NCBI RefSeq assembly: GCF_000262245.1
Contig: NZ_AJSX01000033.1
Coordinates: 144,690-208,689, forward strand
Direction: 5' to 3'
Source of the DNA: Pasteurella bettyae CCUG 2042
Lineage (GTDB): Bacteria; Pseudomonadota; Gammaproteobacteria; Enterobacterales; Pasteurellaceae
Length of the DNA: 64,000 nt
Shown here: in pieces, positions 38,085 to 49,835 of the stretch
How positions within the stretch are numbered: position 1 is the first letter of the stretch
How the letters are laid out: each line of letters begins with the position of its first letter
Program-made: the position numbers and the translations under genes
Notes under the pieces: generated by a model
The model's input: the letters and a program-made list of their open reading frames with translations, nothing else
Told to the model about the DNA's origin: nothing
Databases searched by the model: none

Positions 38085-39626
38085 TTACCACGTACTATTA
38101 GCTTTAAAACTATCCAAAATACCTTTCAATGATTCTTTAATTTCATCATTGTAGTTACCTTGTTTGGTAAGTTCTTGCATAAATTCAGCGTTATTACGGT
38201 TTGCATAATCTAAAAGTGCGGCTTCAAAAGATAAAATTTTATCTTTTTCTACATCTTCTAAATAACCAAATTCAGCGGCAAATAAAACTACAGCTTGTTC
38301 AGCAACTGATAATGGTGAGTATTGTTTTTGTTTCAATAACTCTGTTACTTTTTCACCATGAGATAACTGTTTACGAGTTGCATCATCTAAATCTGAAGCA
38401 AATTGAGCAAATGCAGCTAATTCACGATATTGAGCTAATGCTGTACGAATACCACCCGCTAATTTTTTAATCAGTTTTGTTTGTGCTGAACCACCAACAC
38501 GTGATACAGAAATACCAGGGTTAACCGCTGGACGAATACCTGCATTAAATAAGTTAGATTCTAAGAAAATCTGACCATCAGTGATGGAAATTACGTTAGT
38601 AGGAACAAACGCTGAAACGTCACCAGCTTGTGTTTCAATAATAGGAAGAGCGGTTAAAGAACCTGTTTTCCCTTTAACTTCACCATTAGTAAAACGTTCT
38701 ACGTATTCTTCATTAACTCGAGCAGCACGTTCAAGTAAACGTGAGTGTAAATAGAATACATCACCTGGATAAGCTTCACGACCTGGTGGACGACGTAATA
38801 ATAATGAAATTTGACGGTAAGCTACAGCTTGTTTAGATAAATCATCATAAACGATTAATGCATCTTCACCACGGTTACGGAAATATTCACCCATTGCACA
38901 ACCTGCATATGGTGCTAAATATTGTAATGCTGCAGATTCTGAAGCTGATGCAACAACCACGATTGTATTTGATAATGCACCATTTTCTTCTAATTTACGT
39001 ACTACGTTAGCAATAGTTGATGCCTTTTGACCAACAGCTACATAAATACATTTAATCCCAGAATCTTTTTGGTTAATAATAGCATCAATTGCTAATGCTG
39101 TTTTACCGGTTTGACGGTCACCGATAATTAATTCACGTTGGCCACGACCAATTGGAACCATTGAGTCAACTGCTTTATAGCCTGTTTGTACTGGTTGATC
39201 AACGGATTTACGATCGATAACACCTGGAGCAATGACTTCAACTGGTGAGAATCCATCATTTTGAATTTCACCTTTACCATCTATAGGTTGACCTAAAGTA
39301 TTTACTACACGACCTAATAAACCACGACCAACTGGAACTTCAAGAATACGACCTGTACATTGAACTTCCATACCTTCGGCTAAATCGGTATAAGGTCCCA
39401 TAACCACAGCACCAACTGAATCACGTTCTAAGTTAAGTGCCATAGCATATACATTGCCAGGTAATGCTATCATTTCACCTTGCATTACATCGCTTAAACC
39501 ATGAATACGAATAATACCATCATTCACAGAAACGATTGTACCCGTGTTACGAGCTTCGCTCACAACATTGAACTGAGCAATGCGTTTTTTAATCAATTCA
39601 CTAATTTCAGTTGAATTTAGTTGCAT
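38085..39626 (-). CDS. atpA: ATP synthase alpha subunit
   Basis: This 513-residue F1 subunit carries the non-catalytic nucleotide sites. Walker A is GDRQTGKT. The arginine-finger region lies in the stretch [16 protein letters not shown]. Length equals E. coli AtpA (513). It begins 12 bp after atpH and is followed by atpG in the standard order. Confidence 0.99.
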   Translation of the reverse strand: MQLNSTEISELIKKRIAQFNVVSEARNTGTIVSVNDGIIRIHGLSDVMQGEMIALPGNVYAMALNLERDSVGAVVMGPYTDLAEGMEVQCTGRILEVPVGRGLLGRVVNTLGQPIDGKGEIQNDGFSPVEVIAPGVIDRKSVDQPVQTGYKAVDSMVPIGRGQRELIIGDRQTGKTALAIDAIINQKDSGIKCIYVAVGQKASTIANVVRKLEENGALSNTIVVVASASESAALQYLAPYAGCAMGEYFRNRGEDALIVYDDLSKQAVAYRQISLLLRRPPGREAYPGDVFYLHSRLLERAARVNEEYVERFTNGEVKGKTGSLTALPIIETQAGDVSAFVPTNVISITDGQIFLESNLFNAGIRPAVNPGISVSRVGGSAQTKLIKKLAGGIRTALAQYRELAAFAQFASDLDDATRKQLSHGEKVTELLKQKQYSPLSVAEQAVVLFAAEFGYLEDVEKDKILSFEAALLDYANRNNAEFMQELTKQGNYNDEIKESLKGILDSFKANSTW

Positions 39627-39638
39627 TTTTTATTCCTC

Positions 39639-40172
39639 TTATAATTGCAATTCGCTAGCAAGACGAGTTAATTGACCACGGCTTGAACCATCAATAACCA
39701 TATCATCTGTACGAATGATAACTCCTGCAATAAGAGAGCTATCTACGCTGCAATTTAATTTAACTTTACGAGCAAGTTTTTTCTCCATTGCTACAACAAT
39801 TTTTTGTTCTTGCGTTGCATTCAATGGTTGAGCAGAAATAACTTGAACTTCAGCAGTTGCATTATGATCTTCTACATAAGCTTGGAATTCTTTTAAAACT
39901 GCTGGAAGCACAGTTAAACGCTTATTTTCAGCCATTAACCGAATAAGATTTTGCCCATATTGATCAAGTTGTTCTCCACATACAGCAATTACAGTTTCAC
40001 TAAGTTTTTCAGCTGAAAGAGAACTTGTTAAAAATTCTTTAATCACACTATTCTCGGTGACTTCAGTAGCAAAAGTTAACATATCTGTCCATTTTTCTAC
40101 TGCATTATGTTCAACTGCAAAATCAAATGCTGCTTTGGCATAAGGACGAGCTATTGTAGTTAATTCTGACAT
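39639..40172 (-). CDS. atpH: ATP synthase delta subunit
   Basis: This 177-residue peripheral stalk subunit ties F1 to the b subunits. I chose the ATG at 40172 because AAGAAGG lies about 10 nt upstream, the protein then equals the 177 residues of E. coli AtpH, and the family starts [17 protein letters not shown] start 27 bp upstream would overlap atpF and add nine atypical residues. The C-terminal region ([20 protein letters not shown]) is characteristic. Confidence 0.97.
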   Translation of the reverse strand: MSELTTIARPYAKAAFDFAVEHNAVEKWTDMLTFATEVTENSVIKEFLTSSLSAEKLSETVIAVCGEQLDQYGQNLIRLMAENKRLTVLPAVLKEFQAYVEDHNATAEVQVISAQPLNATQEQKIVVAMEKKLARKVKLNCSVDSSLIAGVIIRTDDMVIDGSSRGQLTRLASELQL

Positions 40173-40185
40173 AAGCCCAACCTTC

Positions 40186-40656
40186 TTATAGTTCTGCAAC
40201 TAATTTATCAATAATATCGTTGTTCGCTGCTTCATCCACAGAACGACCAACAATTTTCTCAGCGCCAGCAATAGCTAAAGATGCAACTTTTATACGTAAT
40301 TCTTCTTGAACACGTTTACGTTCAGCTTCAACTTCTGCATAACCTTGTTCAATAATTTTAGCTTTCAGAGCTTCAGCTTCTACTTTAACTTCGTCTAATA
40401 CTTCATTACGACGTTTATTAGCTAAATCTAAAATTTCTTGTGCTTGAATTTTAGCCTTAGAAATTTCTTGTTCAGCTAATATTTGAGTATTAGCTTGCTC
40501 TTTTTTAGCTGCTTCAGCTGAGGCTAATGCATTAGCAATTGTACTTTGACGCTCTTCAATTGCTTTAATAATTGGAGGCCAAACAAATTTCATGCAAAAC
40601 CATACAAAGATGATAAATGCAATTGTTTGACCAATTAATGTTGCGTTGATATTCAC
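40186..40656 (-). CDS. atpF: ATP synthase b subunit
   Basis: This 156-residue peripheral stalk subunit has one N-terminal transmembrane helix (about residues 5-25, [19 protein letters not shown]). A long charged coiled coil (about 30-125) and a C-terminal delta-binding tail follow. Length equals E. coli AtpF (156). Position between atpE and atpH is standard. Confidence 0.98.
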   Translation of the reverse strand: MNINATLIGQTIAFIIFVWFCMKFVWPPIIKAIEERQSTIANALASAEAAKKEQANTQILAEQEISKAKIQAQEILDLANKRRNEVLDEVKVEAEALKAKIIEQGYAEVEAERKRVQEELRIKVASLAIAGAEKIVGRSVDEAANNDIIDKLVAEL

Positions 40657-40726
40657 AACGGCACCTCCCTTATAAGTTGGTTATTTACTCGATAATTTGA
40701 ATTATACAGAGTAGTCCGTTTTAAAA

Positions 40727-41023
<297 letters not shown>

Positions 41024-41044
41024 TTATTTAAAGTTTAAGTAAAA

Positions 41045-41857
<813 letters not shown>

Positions 41858-41893
41858 CTACGAATTGTTGATAAATCGTTTATTTTTAAAAAA

Positions 41894-42271
41894 TTATTTA
41901 CTATTTAATAATGCAGGCAACAGATTATTTAATACAATAAAAATAAAATAACCTAAAAAAAGTGCCATACTTTTTAGTGCAAAAAAGTAAAATGCAATAA
42001 TGAATAATATTACTGTTAATACTAATTTTAAAACTTCACTTTGATAAAGCACTTTGACTTTATTTTCAACAGGTTGATTTCCTTTTAAATATAAAGCATA
42101 ACCTATAAAAGCCATTTGAGGTAAAACAGCAATTAATGCACCAAATAAAAATGAAAACACCTGTTCTGTAAAACAAAAATAGGTAATCCATGTTCCAATA
42201 AAAATAAAAAAAAACTCAATCAGAAAAGTTTTTTTATATACGTTTTTTGTTTGTATAAAAACTGATGACAT
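41894..42271 (-). CDS. atpI: AtpI, ATP synthase accessory protein
   Basis: This 125-residue protein has four predicted hydrophobic helices and occupies the usual AtpI position at the head of the atp operon. AtpI assists c-ring assembly or magnesium supply in some bacteria and is poorly conserved in sequence. The motif FLFGALIAVLPQMAFIGYAL matches the family. Base composition is particularly AT-rich. Confidence 0.88.
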   Translation of the reverse strand: MSSVFIQTKNVYKKTFLIEFFFIFIGTWITYFCFTEQVFSFLFGALIAVLPQMAFIGYALYLKGNQPVENKVKVLYQSEVLKLVLTVILFIIAFYFFALKSMALFLGYFIFIVLNNLLPALLNSK

Positions 42272-42305
42272 GTTTTGATTTATTTACTAGTACACAGAGA
42301 GTTTA

Positions 42306-42333
42306 ATTATACGGACTAATTTTAGCAATGCAA
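42306..42333 (-). promoter_or_regulatory. Candidate atp operon promoter
   Basis: On the minus strand TTGCAT (42333-42328), a 16-bp spacer and TATAAT (42311-42306) form a good sigma-70 promoter. It lies 35 bp upstream of atpI. The 140-bp rsmG-atpI gap shows no clear terminator, so some read-through from rsmG is possible. Confidence 0.5.
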
Positions 42334-42411
42334 TCAATAACCATTAACTAAGTGCATAAAATTAAACATTTTAAAAAAATATTTAAGTTTTAAAAAAAAT
42401 AAAAATATTTT

Positions 42412-43053
42412 CTAAACACTTTTAACTAAAATTAAATGTCTTTCGCCCTCTAATTCTGGTACATGCAATGGAATTATTTTTTCAATTTTGAAATTTTTTG
42501 ATAATTCATTTGCTTCATCAGCATGATAAATTCCTTTTAATGCGTAAAAAAATCCATTTTCTGTTGGTAAATTTTTACACCATTCAGTCATATCTTTTAA
42601 ACTTGCAAAAGCACGGCTCAATACGCCATCAAATTTATCTTCAACGTTATATTCTTCAACCCTACTTAAAACAGGAGTAACATTCGTTAAACCTAATTCA
42701 CGTACTGCATTGCGAATAAAACTGATACGCTTACCTAAACTATCTAATAATACAAAATTTTTAGTTGGATTAATGATAGCTAAAGGTAAACCAGGCAATC
42801 CAGGCCCAGTACCAACATCAATAAATGATTGTCCTTCTAAATAAGGGCTGACGACTAGGCTATCTAAAATATGTTTAACTAACATTTCCATAGGATCACG
42901 TACGGAAGTGAGATTATAGGCTTTATTCCATTTATTTAATAATAAAACTAACTTAACCAATTGTTGTTTTTGTTGATCGGGAATAAAAAGTGCGGTCTGT
43001 TTTAGCAAAATTTCTAATTTTTGAGCTAATTCCAATTCAAGATTATTCGCCAC
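42412..43053 (-). CDS. rsmG: RsmG, 16S rRNA (guanine-527-N7)-methyltransferase
   Basis: This 213-residue SAM-dependent methyltransferase (formerly GidB) methylates G527 of 16S rRNA. It shows the SAM-binding [17 protein letters not shown] and the [12 protein letters not shown] motif typical of the family. Its start overlaps the end of mnmG by 11 bp, the near-universal mnmG-rsmG pairing beside oriC. A USS occurs near its N-terminus (42987). Confidence 0.98.
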   Translation of the reverse strand: MANNLELELAQKLEILLKQTALFIPDQQKQQLVKLVLLLNKWNKAYNLTSVRDPMEMLVKHILDSLVVSPYLEGQSFIDVGTGPGLPGLPLAIINPTKNFVLLDSLGKRISFIRNAVRELGLTNVTPVLSRVEEYNVEDKFDGVLSRAFASLKDMTEWCKNLPTENGFFYALKGIYHADEANELSKNFKIEKIIPLHVPELEGERHLILVKSV

Positions 43054-44932
43054 GTTTAAGCATTCCTTGTTTTTTCAAATTAACTAATAAAATTGAAATC
43101 GCAGCTGGTGTAATTCCTGAAATACGGCTTGCTTGACCAATAGATACAGGTCTATGTTGCATTAATTTAGCTCTCACTTCATTAGATAAGCCTGATACTA
43201 AATCATAATCAAAATTATTTGGGATAGCTGTATTTTCATGGCGTTTTTGACGTTCAATTTCTTCTTGTTGATGTTCAATATAACCTTGATATTTAACACT
43301 AATTTCAACCTGTTCAACGGCTTCTTTATCTTCCATTGCTGGTTTAAATGGTGTAAGCGTCGTTAATATTTGATAATTTATTTCAGGACGACGTAATAAG
43401 TCTTCACCATTAGCTTCACGAACTAATGGACTTCCTAAAACTTTATTAGCTTCTTCTAAATATTCTGAGCGAGGATGTAACCAAATACCACGTAAACGTT
43501 GTTTTTCAGCCTCAATATTTTCCATTTTTTGGTTAAAACGTGCCCAACGTTTATCATCAATTAATCCTAACTCATGAGCAATTGGTGTTAAACGCATATC
43601 AGCATTATCTTCACGTAACAATAAACGATATTCAGCACGAGAAGTAAATACACGATATGGTTCTTTTGTACCTAATGTACATAAATCATCAACTAATACA
43701 CCTACATAAGCTTGATCTCGACGAGGGAACCAACTTTCTTTTTCTTGTACAAATAATCCCGCATTAATTCCAGCCAATAAACCTTGTGCAGCAGCTTCTT
43801 CATAACCTGTTGTACCATTAATTTGACCAGCAAAAAATAAACCATTAATAGTTTTAGTTTCCAAGGTTGGTTTTAAATCACGAGGATCAAAGAAATCATA
43901 TTCAATAGCGTAACCAGGTTTTACAATACGTGTTTTTTCGAGACCAGGCATTGAATTAACAATTTTCATTTGAACATCAAAAGGTAAACTAGTTGAAATA
44001 CCATTTGGATAAACTTCATTAGAAGTTAATCCCTCTGGTTCAAGATAAATTTGATGAGAATTGCGATCAGCAAAGCGCATTACTTTATCTTCAATTGAAG
44101 GACAATAACGAGGACCAATACCTTCAATAACTCCCGTATACATAGGACTACGATCTAAATTATTACGAATTACTTCATGTGTTTTTTCATTAGTGCTTGT
44201 AATATAACAAGGAATTTGCATCGGATGTTGATCAACAGATCCCATAAATGAAAAAACAGGCAATACTGCATCGCCATGTTGTTTTGCTAAAATATCAAAA
44301 TTAATAGTACGAGCATCTAAACGGGGAGGTGTGCCTGTTTTTAAACGATCCACACGTAAACCAAGTTCTCTTAAACGTTGAGATAGGGTGATAGAAGAAG
44401 GATCTCCCGCTCGTCCACCAGAATAGTTTTCTAAACCAATATGGATCTTACCAGCCAAGAAGGTTCCAGCAGTTAAGATCACTGCTTTAGATCTAAATTT
44501 AAGTCCCATTTTAGTTGTAACACCAACTACATGATCCTGTTCTAATAAAATATCTGTGGCTTCTTGTTGGAAAATATCTAAATTTTCTTGATTTTCTAAG
44601 GCCATTCTTACCGCTTGGCGATAAAGAACACGGTCTGCTTGCGCTCGAGTAGCACGAACAGCAGGCCCTTTACTACTATTTAATGTTCTAAATTGAATAC
44701 CCGCTTTATCTGCTGCAGTCGCCATTAAGCCACCCATAGCATCAATTTCTTTAACTAAATGACCTTTACCAATACCACCAATAGCAGGATTACAGGACAT
44801 TTGTCCTAAAGTATCTACATTATGTGTTAATAATAAAGTTTTTAATCCCATGCGAGCAGGAGCAAGTGCCGCTTCTGTACCTGCGTGACCACCACCGATC
44901 ACGATGACATCATAATTTTCTGTATAAAACAT
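43043..44932 (-). CDS. mnmG: MnmG, tRNA U34 carboxymethylaminomethyl synthesis FAD protein
   Basis: This 629-residue FAD protein (GidA) works with MnmE to install the cmnm5 group at the wobble uridine of several tRNAs. The FAD-binding motif [19 protein letters not shown] lies at the N-terminus. The cysteine-containing [16 protein letters not shown] and the late [19 protein letters not shown] are conserved. Length equals E. coli MnmG (629). It lies directly left of the replication origin and is transcribed away from it. Confidence 0.99.
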   Translation of the reverse strand: MFYTENYDVIVIGGGHAGTEAALAPARMGLKTLLLTHNVDTLGQMSCNPAIGGIGKGHLVKEIDAMGGLMATAADKAGIQFRTLNSSKGPAVRATRAQADRVLYRQAVRMALENQENLDIFQQEATDILLEQDHVVGVTTKMGLKFRSKAVILTAGTFLAGKIHIGLENYSGGRAGDPSSITLSQRLRELGLRVDRLKTGTPPRLDARTINFDILAKQHGDAVLPVFSFMGSVDQHPMQIPCYITSTNEKTHEVIRNNLDRSPMYTGVIEGIGPRYCPSIEDKVMRFADRNSHQIYLEPEGLTSNEVYPNGISTSLPFDVQMKIVNSMPGLEKTRIVKPGYAIEYDFFDPRDLKPTLETKTINGLFFAGQINGTTGYEEAAAQGLLAGINAGLFVQEKESWFPRRDQAYVGVLVDDLCTLGTKEPYRVFTSRAEYRLLLREDNADMRLTPIAHELGLIDDKRWARFNQKMENIEAEKQRLRGIWLHPRSEYLEEANKVLGSPLVREANGEDLLRRPEINYQILTTLTPFKPAMEDKEAVEQVEISVKYQGYIEHQQEEIERQKRHENTAIPNNFDYDLVSGLSNEVRAKLMQHRPVSIGQASRISGITPAAISILLVNLKKQGMLKRGE

Positions 44933-45417
44933 AATAACCTTGTTTTTTTAAATACTCTTTAAGCCTTGATCTTGTAGATCCAATCTTTTTAGATAACTGG
45001 TTATTGTACTTAAATTTAAGATAGCTTGAAAGTATATTCTAAAGATCCATATTATGGAGATCCAAAAAGATCACATACATATAATTAAAGATCTTATTTA
45101 TATATAAAGATCTTATTATTACTATTATTATGATCATTGGATCTTGTGAGTAAGATCTTTTTTGCTTTTTAAATAAATAACTTAGATCTCTTTTAAAGTT
45201 GTTAAGATCTTTATATTAATATATGAAATAAACTGTGTATAAATAGATGAGTTATCCACAAATAAAAGATGATAGTAATTTATTAATAGATTAAAAACAC
45301 TTTTTTTACAGCTTTATTGCTAAGTTATCCACATATATAAATTCATAAAATTTAATTTAAAACGTTGGATTGATAATTAATTAAAAAATTAGATAATAGA
45401 TAAACAGAGCAAATTAA
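44933..45417. other. oriC: Chromosomal replication origin (oriC)
   Basis: This AT-rich intergenic region beside mnmG has twelve GATC (Dam) sites between 44968 and 45209. Five of them open AT-rich 13-mers resembling the E. coli unwinding repeats GATCTNTTNTTTT (45090, 45109, 45154, 45185 and 45206). To the right lie DnaA boxes: TTATACACA on the minus strand (45234-45242) and TTATCCACA on the plus strand at 45252-45260 and 45325-45333. The order mnmG, GATC/13-mer unwinding region, DnaA boxes matches E. coli oriC. The right boundary is set at the tal terminator. No open reading frame of note lies inside. Replication function is inferred from pattern, not measured. Confidence 0.93.
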
Positions 45418-45454
45418 AAGGGCTGATCACAATGTAATATTGAAATCAGCCCTT
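45418..45454 (-). terminator. tal terminator at the edge of oriC
   Basis: AAGGGCTGAT (45418-45427) pairs with ATCAGCCCTT (45445-45454) around a 17-base loop, with a TTTTAATTT tract following on the minus strand. It would keep tal transcription out of the origin. Confidence 0.75.
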
Positions 45455-45517
45455 GAATTAAAAATTTAACTTTTTACAGTCAAATCAAAATAATGTTTTT
45501 TATTTATTAAATTATTT

Positions 45518-46471
45518 TTATAATTTAGCACTTAACATTGCTTCTAATTTTTCAATATCAGCCGCAAATTTACGAATACCTTCCGCTAACTTTTCTACTG
45601 CCATTGGATCTTGATTATGTTCCCAGTAGAATTCTGCTTCTGTCATTGGTGCTGGACGAGCTTTCACTTCACCTGTATAAGCTAATTTACGAGGTAGTGC
45701 GGTTGTACTCTCCTGTAATTGTTGTAATAAGCTTGGTGCAATAGTTAAGCGATCACAGCCCGCCAGTTCAGTGATTTCACCAATATTACGGAAACTGGCT
45801 CCCATCACTACTGTTTGATAACCATATTGTTTGTAATAGTGATAGATACTAGTAACGGAAACAACACCGGGATCTTCAGAAGGAAGATATTCTTTCTTAT
45901 CGGTATTTGCTTTGTACCAGTCTAAAATACGACCAACGAAAGGAGAAATTAAATAAACTCCTGCTTCTGCACAAGCTCGGGCTTGAGCTTGAGAGAATAA
46001 TAAGGTTAAGTTACAGTTAATCCCTTCTTTTTCAAGAACTTCAGCAGCACGAATACCTTGCCAGGTTGAAGCTACTTTAATTAAGATACGGTCATTTGAA
46101 ATGCCTGCTTCATTATAAAGACGAATCAGTTTACGTGCTTTTTCAATGGTTCCTTGAGTATCATAAGAAAGACGAGCATCCACTTCGGTAGAAATACGTC
46201 CAGGAACAATTTTTAAAATTTCTAAACCAATTTTAACGGCTAAGATATCTTCAGCCTCAATAATTTGTTGTGCTTTGTCATGGGTTTGTTGCTTAGCATA
46301 AGCAATAGCTTCATCAATTAAAGTGGCATATTGAGGCAAAGCAGAAGCACTTAAAATTAATGAAGGGTTAGTTGTGGCATCTTGTGGTTGATATTTTTTG
46401 ATAGCTTCGATATCCCCTGTATCAGCCACTACAACGGTCATACTACGTAATGTTTCTAATTGTGTTGTCAT
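45518..46471 (-). CDS. tal: Transaldolase
   Basis: This 317-residue enzyme of the non-oxidative pentose phosphate pathway moves a dihydroxyacetone unit between sugar phosphates. The Schiff-base lysine lies in [13 protein letters not shown]. Other family marks are [11 protein letters not shown] near the start and [13 protein letters not shown]. Length equals E. coli TalB (317). It is transcribed toward oriC, against the expected fork direction. A CRP-like site lies upstream. Confidence 0.98.
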   Translation of the reverse strand: MTTQLETLRSMTVVVADTGDIEAIKKYQPQDATTNPSLILSASALPQYATLIDEAIAYAKQQTHDKAQQIIEAEDILAVKIGLEILKIVPGRISTEVDARLSYDTQGTIEKARKLIRLYNEAGISNDRILIKVASTWQGIRAAEVLEKEGINCNLTLLFSQAQARACAEAGVYLISPFVGRILDWYKANTDKKEYLPSEDPGVVSVTSIYHYYKQYGYQTVVMGASFRNIGEITELAGCDRLTIAPSLLQQLQESTTALPRKLAYTGEVKARPAPMTEAEFYWEHNQDPMAVEKLAEGIRKFAADIEKLEAMLSAKL

Positions 46472-46611
46472 TATTTACCTCTATTTATTGTGAATTTAGG
46501 ATATTTTTATACAATAACACATAATTCTGTTAGTTTAATGTGATTTTTATCTTTAGTATTGATAGTTAATATCTTAAATATTTAATAGTACTAAGTCTTT
46601 TTATTAACTTC

Positions 46612-46627
46612 AGTGATTTAGATCACA
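46612..46627. promoter_or_regulatory. CRP-like site between tal and tag
   Basis: AGTGAtttagaTCACA matches the CRP core TGTGA-N6-TCACA at nine of ten defined positions. Its centre lies 36 bp before the tag ATG and about 148 bp before the tal start. Which gene it would serve is unclear. Confidence 0.45.
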
Positions 46628-46655
46628 AATAAATAGATTAAAAGGAATATTAATA

Positions 46656-47213
46656 ATGATAGTTCGTTGTAGTTGGGCAAATGGTATAGATATTTATGAA
46701 AAATATCATGATGAAGAATGGGGTAAACCTGAATTTGATAGTATTAAATTATTTGAGAAAATTTGTTTAGAAGGACAACAAGCCGGGCTTGCTTGGATTA
46801 CGATATTAAAAAAACGTGAAAATTATCGAAAAGCTTTTTATCAATTTAACCCTGAATTGATTGTTAATATGACCGATCAAGATATTGATAAATTGATGCT
46901 AGATAAAGGATTAATTCGTCATCGTATAAAATTAGAGGCTATAGTTAAAAATGCTAAGGCTTATATGGCAATGCAAAAGTGCGGTGAAAATTTTAGTAAT
47001 TTTATTTGGTCTTTTGTAAATAACCAACCTCAAATAAATGATGTACCCACTTTAAATAGTATTCCTACTAAAACTGAAACTTCAAAATTATTATCTAAAG
47101 CTTTAAAGAAAAGAGGGTTTGTTTTTGTTGGTGAAATAACTTGTTATGCTTTTATGCAATCTATGGGATTAGTGAATGATCATATAAATGATTGTTTTTG
47201 TAAAAATAAATAA
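46656..47213 (+). CDS. tag: DNA-3-methyladenine glycosylase I
   Basis: This 185-residue base-excision repair enzyme removes 3-methyladenine. The zinc-snap residues known from E. coli Tag are visible: Cys5 and His18 at the N-terminus (CSWANG, KYHDEEWG) and His and Cys in VNDHINDCFC at the C-terminus. The central GLAWITILKKRENYRKAF and the HhH-like core are conserved. Length is close to E. coli Tag (187). A USS lies near 46977 in the coding region. Confidence 0.96.
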   Translation: MIVRCSWANGIDIYEKYHDEEWGKPEFDSIKLFEKICLEGQQAGLAWITILKKRENYRKAFYQFNPELIVNMTDQDIDKLMLDKGLIRHRIKLEAIVKNAKAYMAMQKCGENFSNFIWSFVNNQPQINDVPTLNSIPTKTETSKLLSKALKKRGFVFVGEITCYAFMQSMGLVNDHINDCFCKNK

Positions 47214-47292
47214 TCTACTTCATTTATATATATATAAGGTTTTTTAGAGTATAATTAATCTAATTTTAGCTAAATAATTATATGGTTAACGA

Positions 47293-49644
47293 ATGAGAAA
47301 GAATACTTACACTTTACTTTCCCTATCAATTTTTATCGCACTTTATAGTTCAGTAAGTAGCGCTGATTTACAACAACGATGCTTAGCTGGCGTTCCTCAA
47401 TTTTCAGGTAAAGTTGTTCAAGGCAATATAAATGATATGCCTGTTTATATTGAAGCAGATAGAGCTGAATTAAACCAACTCACTAATGGTATTTATGAAG
47501 GTTATGTAGATATAAAACAAGGTAATCGTCATTTAAAAGCTGCTTCAGCAGAAGTTGTTCAGTCAGGTAAAGGTGATAATGTGCAACGTTTTGCTTATGT
47601 AAAAGGTGGCTTTGATTACAAAGATAATATCATTAATTTAACAGGCGATGATGCTAAATTACATTTGAATTCTAAAGATAGTGATATTAATAATGCGAGT
47701 TATCAATTTGTAGGTAGACAAGGTCGCGGTACGGCTAAAAATGCAGAAATGCGAGATAATGTACGCTTATTAAAAAATGCAACTTTTACTTCTTGTTTAC
47801 CTGATGATAATTCATGGGAAATTGAAGCGAGTGAAATGAAACAATATGTTAAAGAAGAATATGCTGAAATGTGGAATGCTCGCTTTAAAGTTGCTGGTGT
47901 GCCAGTTTTCTATACTCCTTATTTACAATTACCTATTGGTGATCGCCGTCGTTCTGGTTTACTAATACCGAAAGTTGGTAGTTCTAGTCGAGATGGTTAT
48001 TGGTATGCTCAACCTATTTATTGGAATATAGCACCTAATTATGATTTAACTTTTACACCTAAATATATGTCAAAGCGTGGTTGGCAATCGAATGGAGAAT
48101 TCCGTTATTTAAATGAATTAGGTGAGGGTAAACTAGCAGGAGAATATTTACATAAAGATCATTATAAAGATTACTTAAATGATAATAAATCACGCCATTT
48201 ATTTTATTGGGCGCATAATGCAAAATTATTTAATAATTGGCGTTTAAATATAAATTATACCCGAGTAAGTGATAAACGTTATTTTAATGATTTTGATTCT
48301 GATTATGGTAGTAGTACAGATGGTTATGCAACACAAACAGCACGTTTAGCTTATTATCAACCAAATTACAATTTTTCTATTTCAGCAAAACAATATCAAG
48401 TTTTTGATAATGTATCCATAGGTCCATATAAAGCATTACCACAGATTGATTTTAATTATTATAAAAATAATTTATTTAATGGGTTAGCAGACTTTAAATT
48501 ATTTGCTCAATCTGTTCGTTTTGATAATTCTAGTTCATTAATGCCTACTGCTTGGCGTCATCATTTAGAACCAAGTTTAAATTTACCTTTAGTAAATAAA
48601 TATGGAAGTTTAAATATTGAATCTAAACTTTATGCTACTCACTATCAACAACGTAAGGGCAGATCAACTAATGCTGAAGAAATAGAACATTCAGTAAATA
48701 GAGTAATCCCACAAGTAAAAGTAGATTACCAAACAGTTTTAGCCAGTAATAAAACTTTTATTAATGACTATACTCAAACCATTGAACCTCGAATTCAATA
48801 TTTATATCGTCCCTATCGTAATCAAAGTAATATTGGTTCAAAACGTAATACAGAATATTTAGGTTATGGATATGATTCCGCTTTATTACAACAAGATTAT
48901 TATTCATTATTCCGTGATCGCCGTTATAGTGGTTTAGATAGAATAGCATCTGCTAATCAATTTACCTTTGGTGGTACGACTCGTTTTTATGATGAACAAG
49001 CGAATGAACGTTTTAATTTATCGTTAGGTCAAATTCTTTACATGAATAATTCTCGTATAGATGATAATGATAAAAATAATACTTCTGGACGTTCTTCTTC
49101 TTGGGCATTAGAAAGTAACTGGAAAATTAATGATCAATGGAATTGGTGTGGTAGCTATCAATATGATACTCGTTTAGATGAAGTTTCATTAGCTAATACT
49201 AGCTTAGAATATAATCCTAAGAAAAATAATTTAATTCAGTTGAATTATCGTTATGCAAGTCAAGCTTATATTGATCAAAATTTAACGGCTGGTGCAAATC
49301 GTTATAACCAAGATATTAAACAAATAGGTGCAACCATTGCTTGGGAAATTACTGATAATTGGTCTTTTGTCGGACATTATTATCATGATATCGCATTAAA
49401 TAAACCTGTTGAGCAATATGCAGGTGTACAATATAGCTCTTGTTGTTGGTCTGTTGGTATTGGTGCAAGACGTTATTTAACTCGAAAATCAAATCAAGAA
49501 TATACCAGCAATAGAGATGTATTCTATGATAATAGTTTTGGTATTACCCTCGAATTACGAGGTTTAGGTAATGAACAACATAACACCATTGTAGATATGT
49601 TGGATAAAGGTATGTTACCTTATGTAAAACCATTTAATTTGTAA
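47293..49644 (+). CDS. lptD: LptD, LPS-assembly outer-membrane protein
   Basis: This 783-residue outer-membrane beta barrel inserts lipopolysaccharide into the outer leaflet with LptE. A signal peptide ends near residue 24 (VSSADLQQ). An N-terminal OstA/LptA-like jellyroll follows (about 50-200), then a barrel rich in aromatic-ending strands. Cysteines expected for the LptD disulfides are present: Cys29, one in FTSCLPDD, and a CC pair in SSCCWSVG. One additional Cys (WNWCGSYQ) is in the barrel. It ends at a clear terminator. Codon and base composition are AT-rich, like the neighbouring tag gene. Confidence 0.97.
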   Translation: MRKNTYTLLSLSIFIALYSSVSSADLQQRCLAGVPQFSGKVVQGNINDMPVYIEADRAELNQLTNGIYEGYVDIKQGNRHLKAASAEVVQSGKGDNVQRFAYVKGGFDYKDNIINLTGDDAKLHLNSKDSDINNASYQFVGRQGRGTAKNAEMRDNVRLLKNATFTSCLPDDNSWEIEASEMKQYVKEEYAEMWNARFKVAGVPVFYTPYLQLPIGDRRRSGLLIPKVGSSSRDGYWYAQPIYWNIAPNYDLTFTPKYMSKRGWQSNGEFRYLNELGEGKLAGEYLHKDHYKDYLNDNKSRHLFYWAHNAKLFNNWRLNINYTRVSDKRYFNDFDSDYGSSTDGYATQTARLAYYQPNYNFSISAKQYQVFDNVSIGPYKALPQIDFNYYKNNLFNGLADFKLFAQSVRFDNSSSLMPTAWRHHLEPSLNLPLVNKYGSLNIESKLYATHYQQRKGRSTNAEEIEHSVNRVIPQVKVDYQTVLASNKTFINDYTQTIEPRIQYLYRPYRNQSNIGSKRNTEYLGYGYDSALLQQDYYSLFRDRRYSGLDRIASANQFTFGGTTRFYDEQANERFNLSLGQILYMNNSRIDDNDKNNTSGRSSSWALESNWKINDQWNWCGSYQYDTRLDEVSLANTSLEYNPKKNNLIQLNYRYASQAYIDQNLTAGANRYNQDIKQIGATIAWEITDNWSFVGHYYHDIALNKPVEQYAGVQYSSCCWSVGIGARRYLTRKSNQEYTSNRDVFYDNSFGITLELRGLGNEQHNTIVDMLDKGMLPYVKPFNL

Positions 49645-49658
49645 TATTTCTCGTTTAT

Positions 49659-49685
49659 AAAGGTGTTGATTTCAACACCTTTTTT
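49659..49685 (+). terminator. lptD terminator
   Basis: AAAGGTGTTGA (49659-49669) pairs with TCAACACCTTT (49672-49682), followed by a T tract. Confidence 0.88.
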
Positions 49686-49748
49686 ATTACCTATCAAATA
49701 ATAAATTTTCTATTTTTAAACCGCACTTTTTCTCAATAATAAAAATAC

Positions 49749-49796
49749 ACACTATATATAGTGTTATTAATTTCTATTAATATCTATATATTGATG
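49749..49796. promoter_or_regulatory. Tandem NrdR boxes upstream of nrdB
   Basis: ACACTATATATAGTGT (49749-49764) is a perfect 16-bp NrdR-box palindrome. A second site at 49781-49796 keeps the core CTATATATTG but not the outer ACA/TGT. Centre-to-centre spacing is 32 bp, three helical turns, as in known NrdR-regulated promoters. The nrdB ATG follows 39 bp later. Confidence 0.82.
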
Positions 49797-49835
49797 TTAG
49801 AATAAAAACGATTTTTATTTCTATATAGGTGTTTT

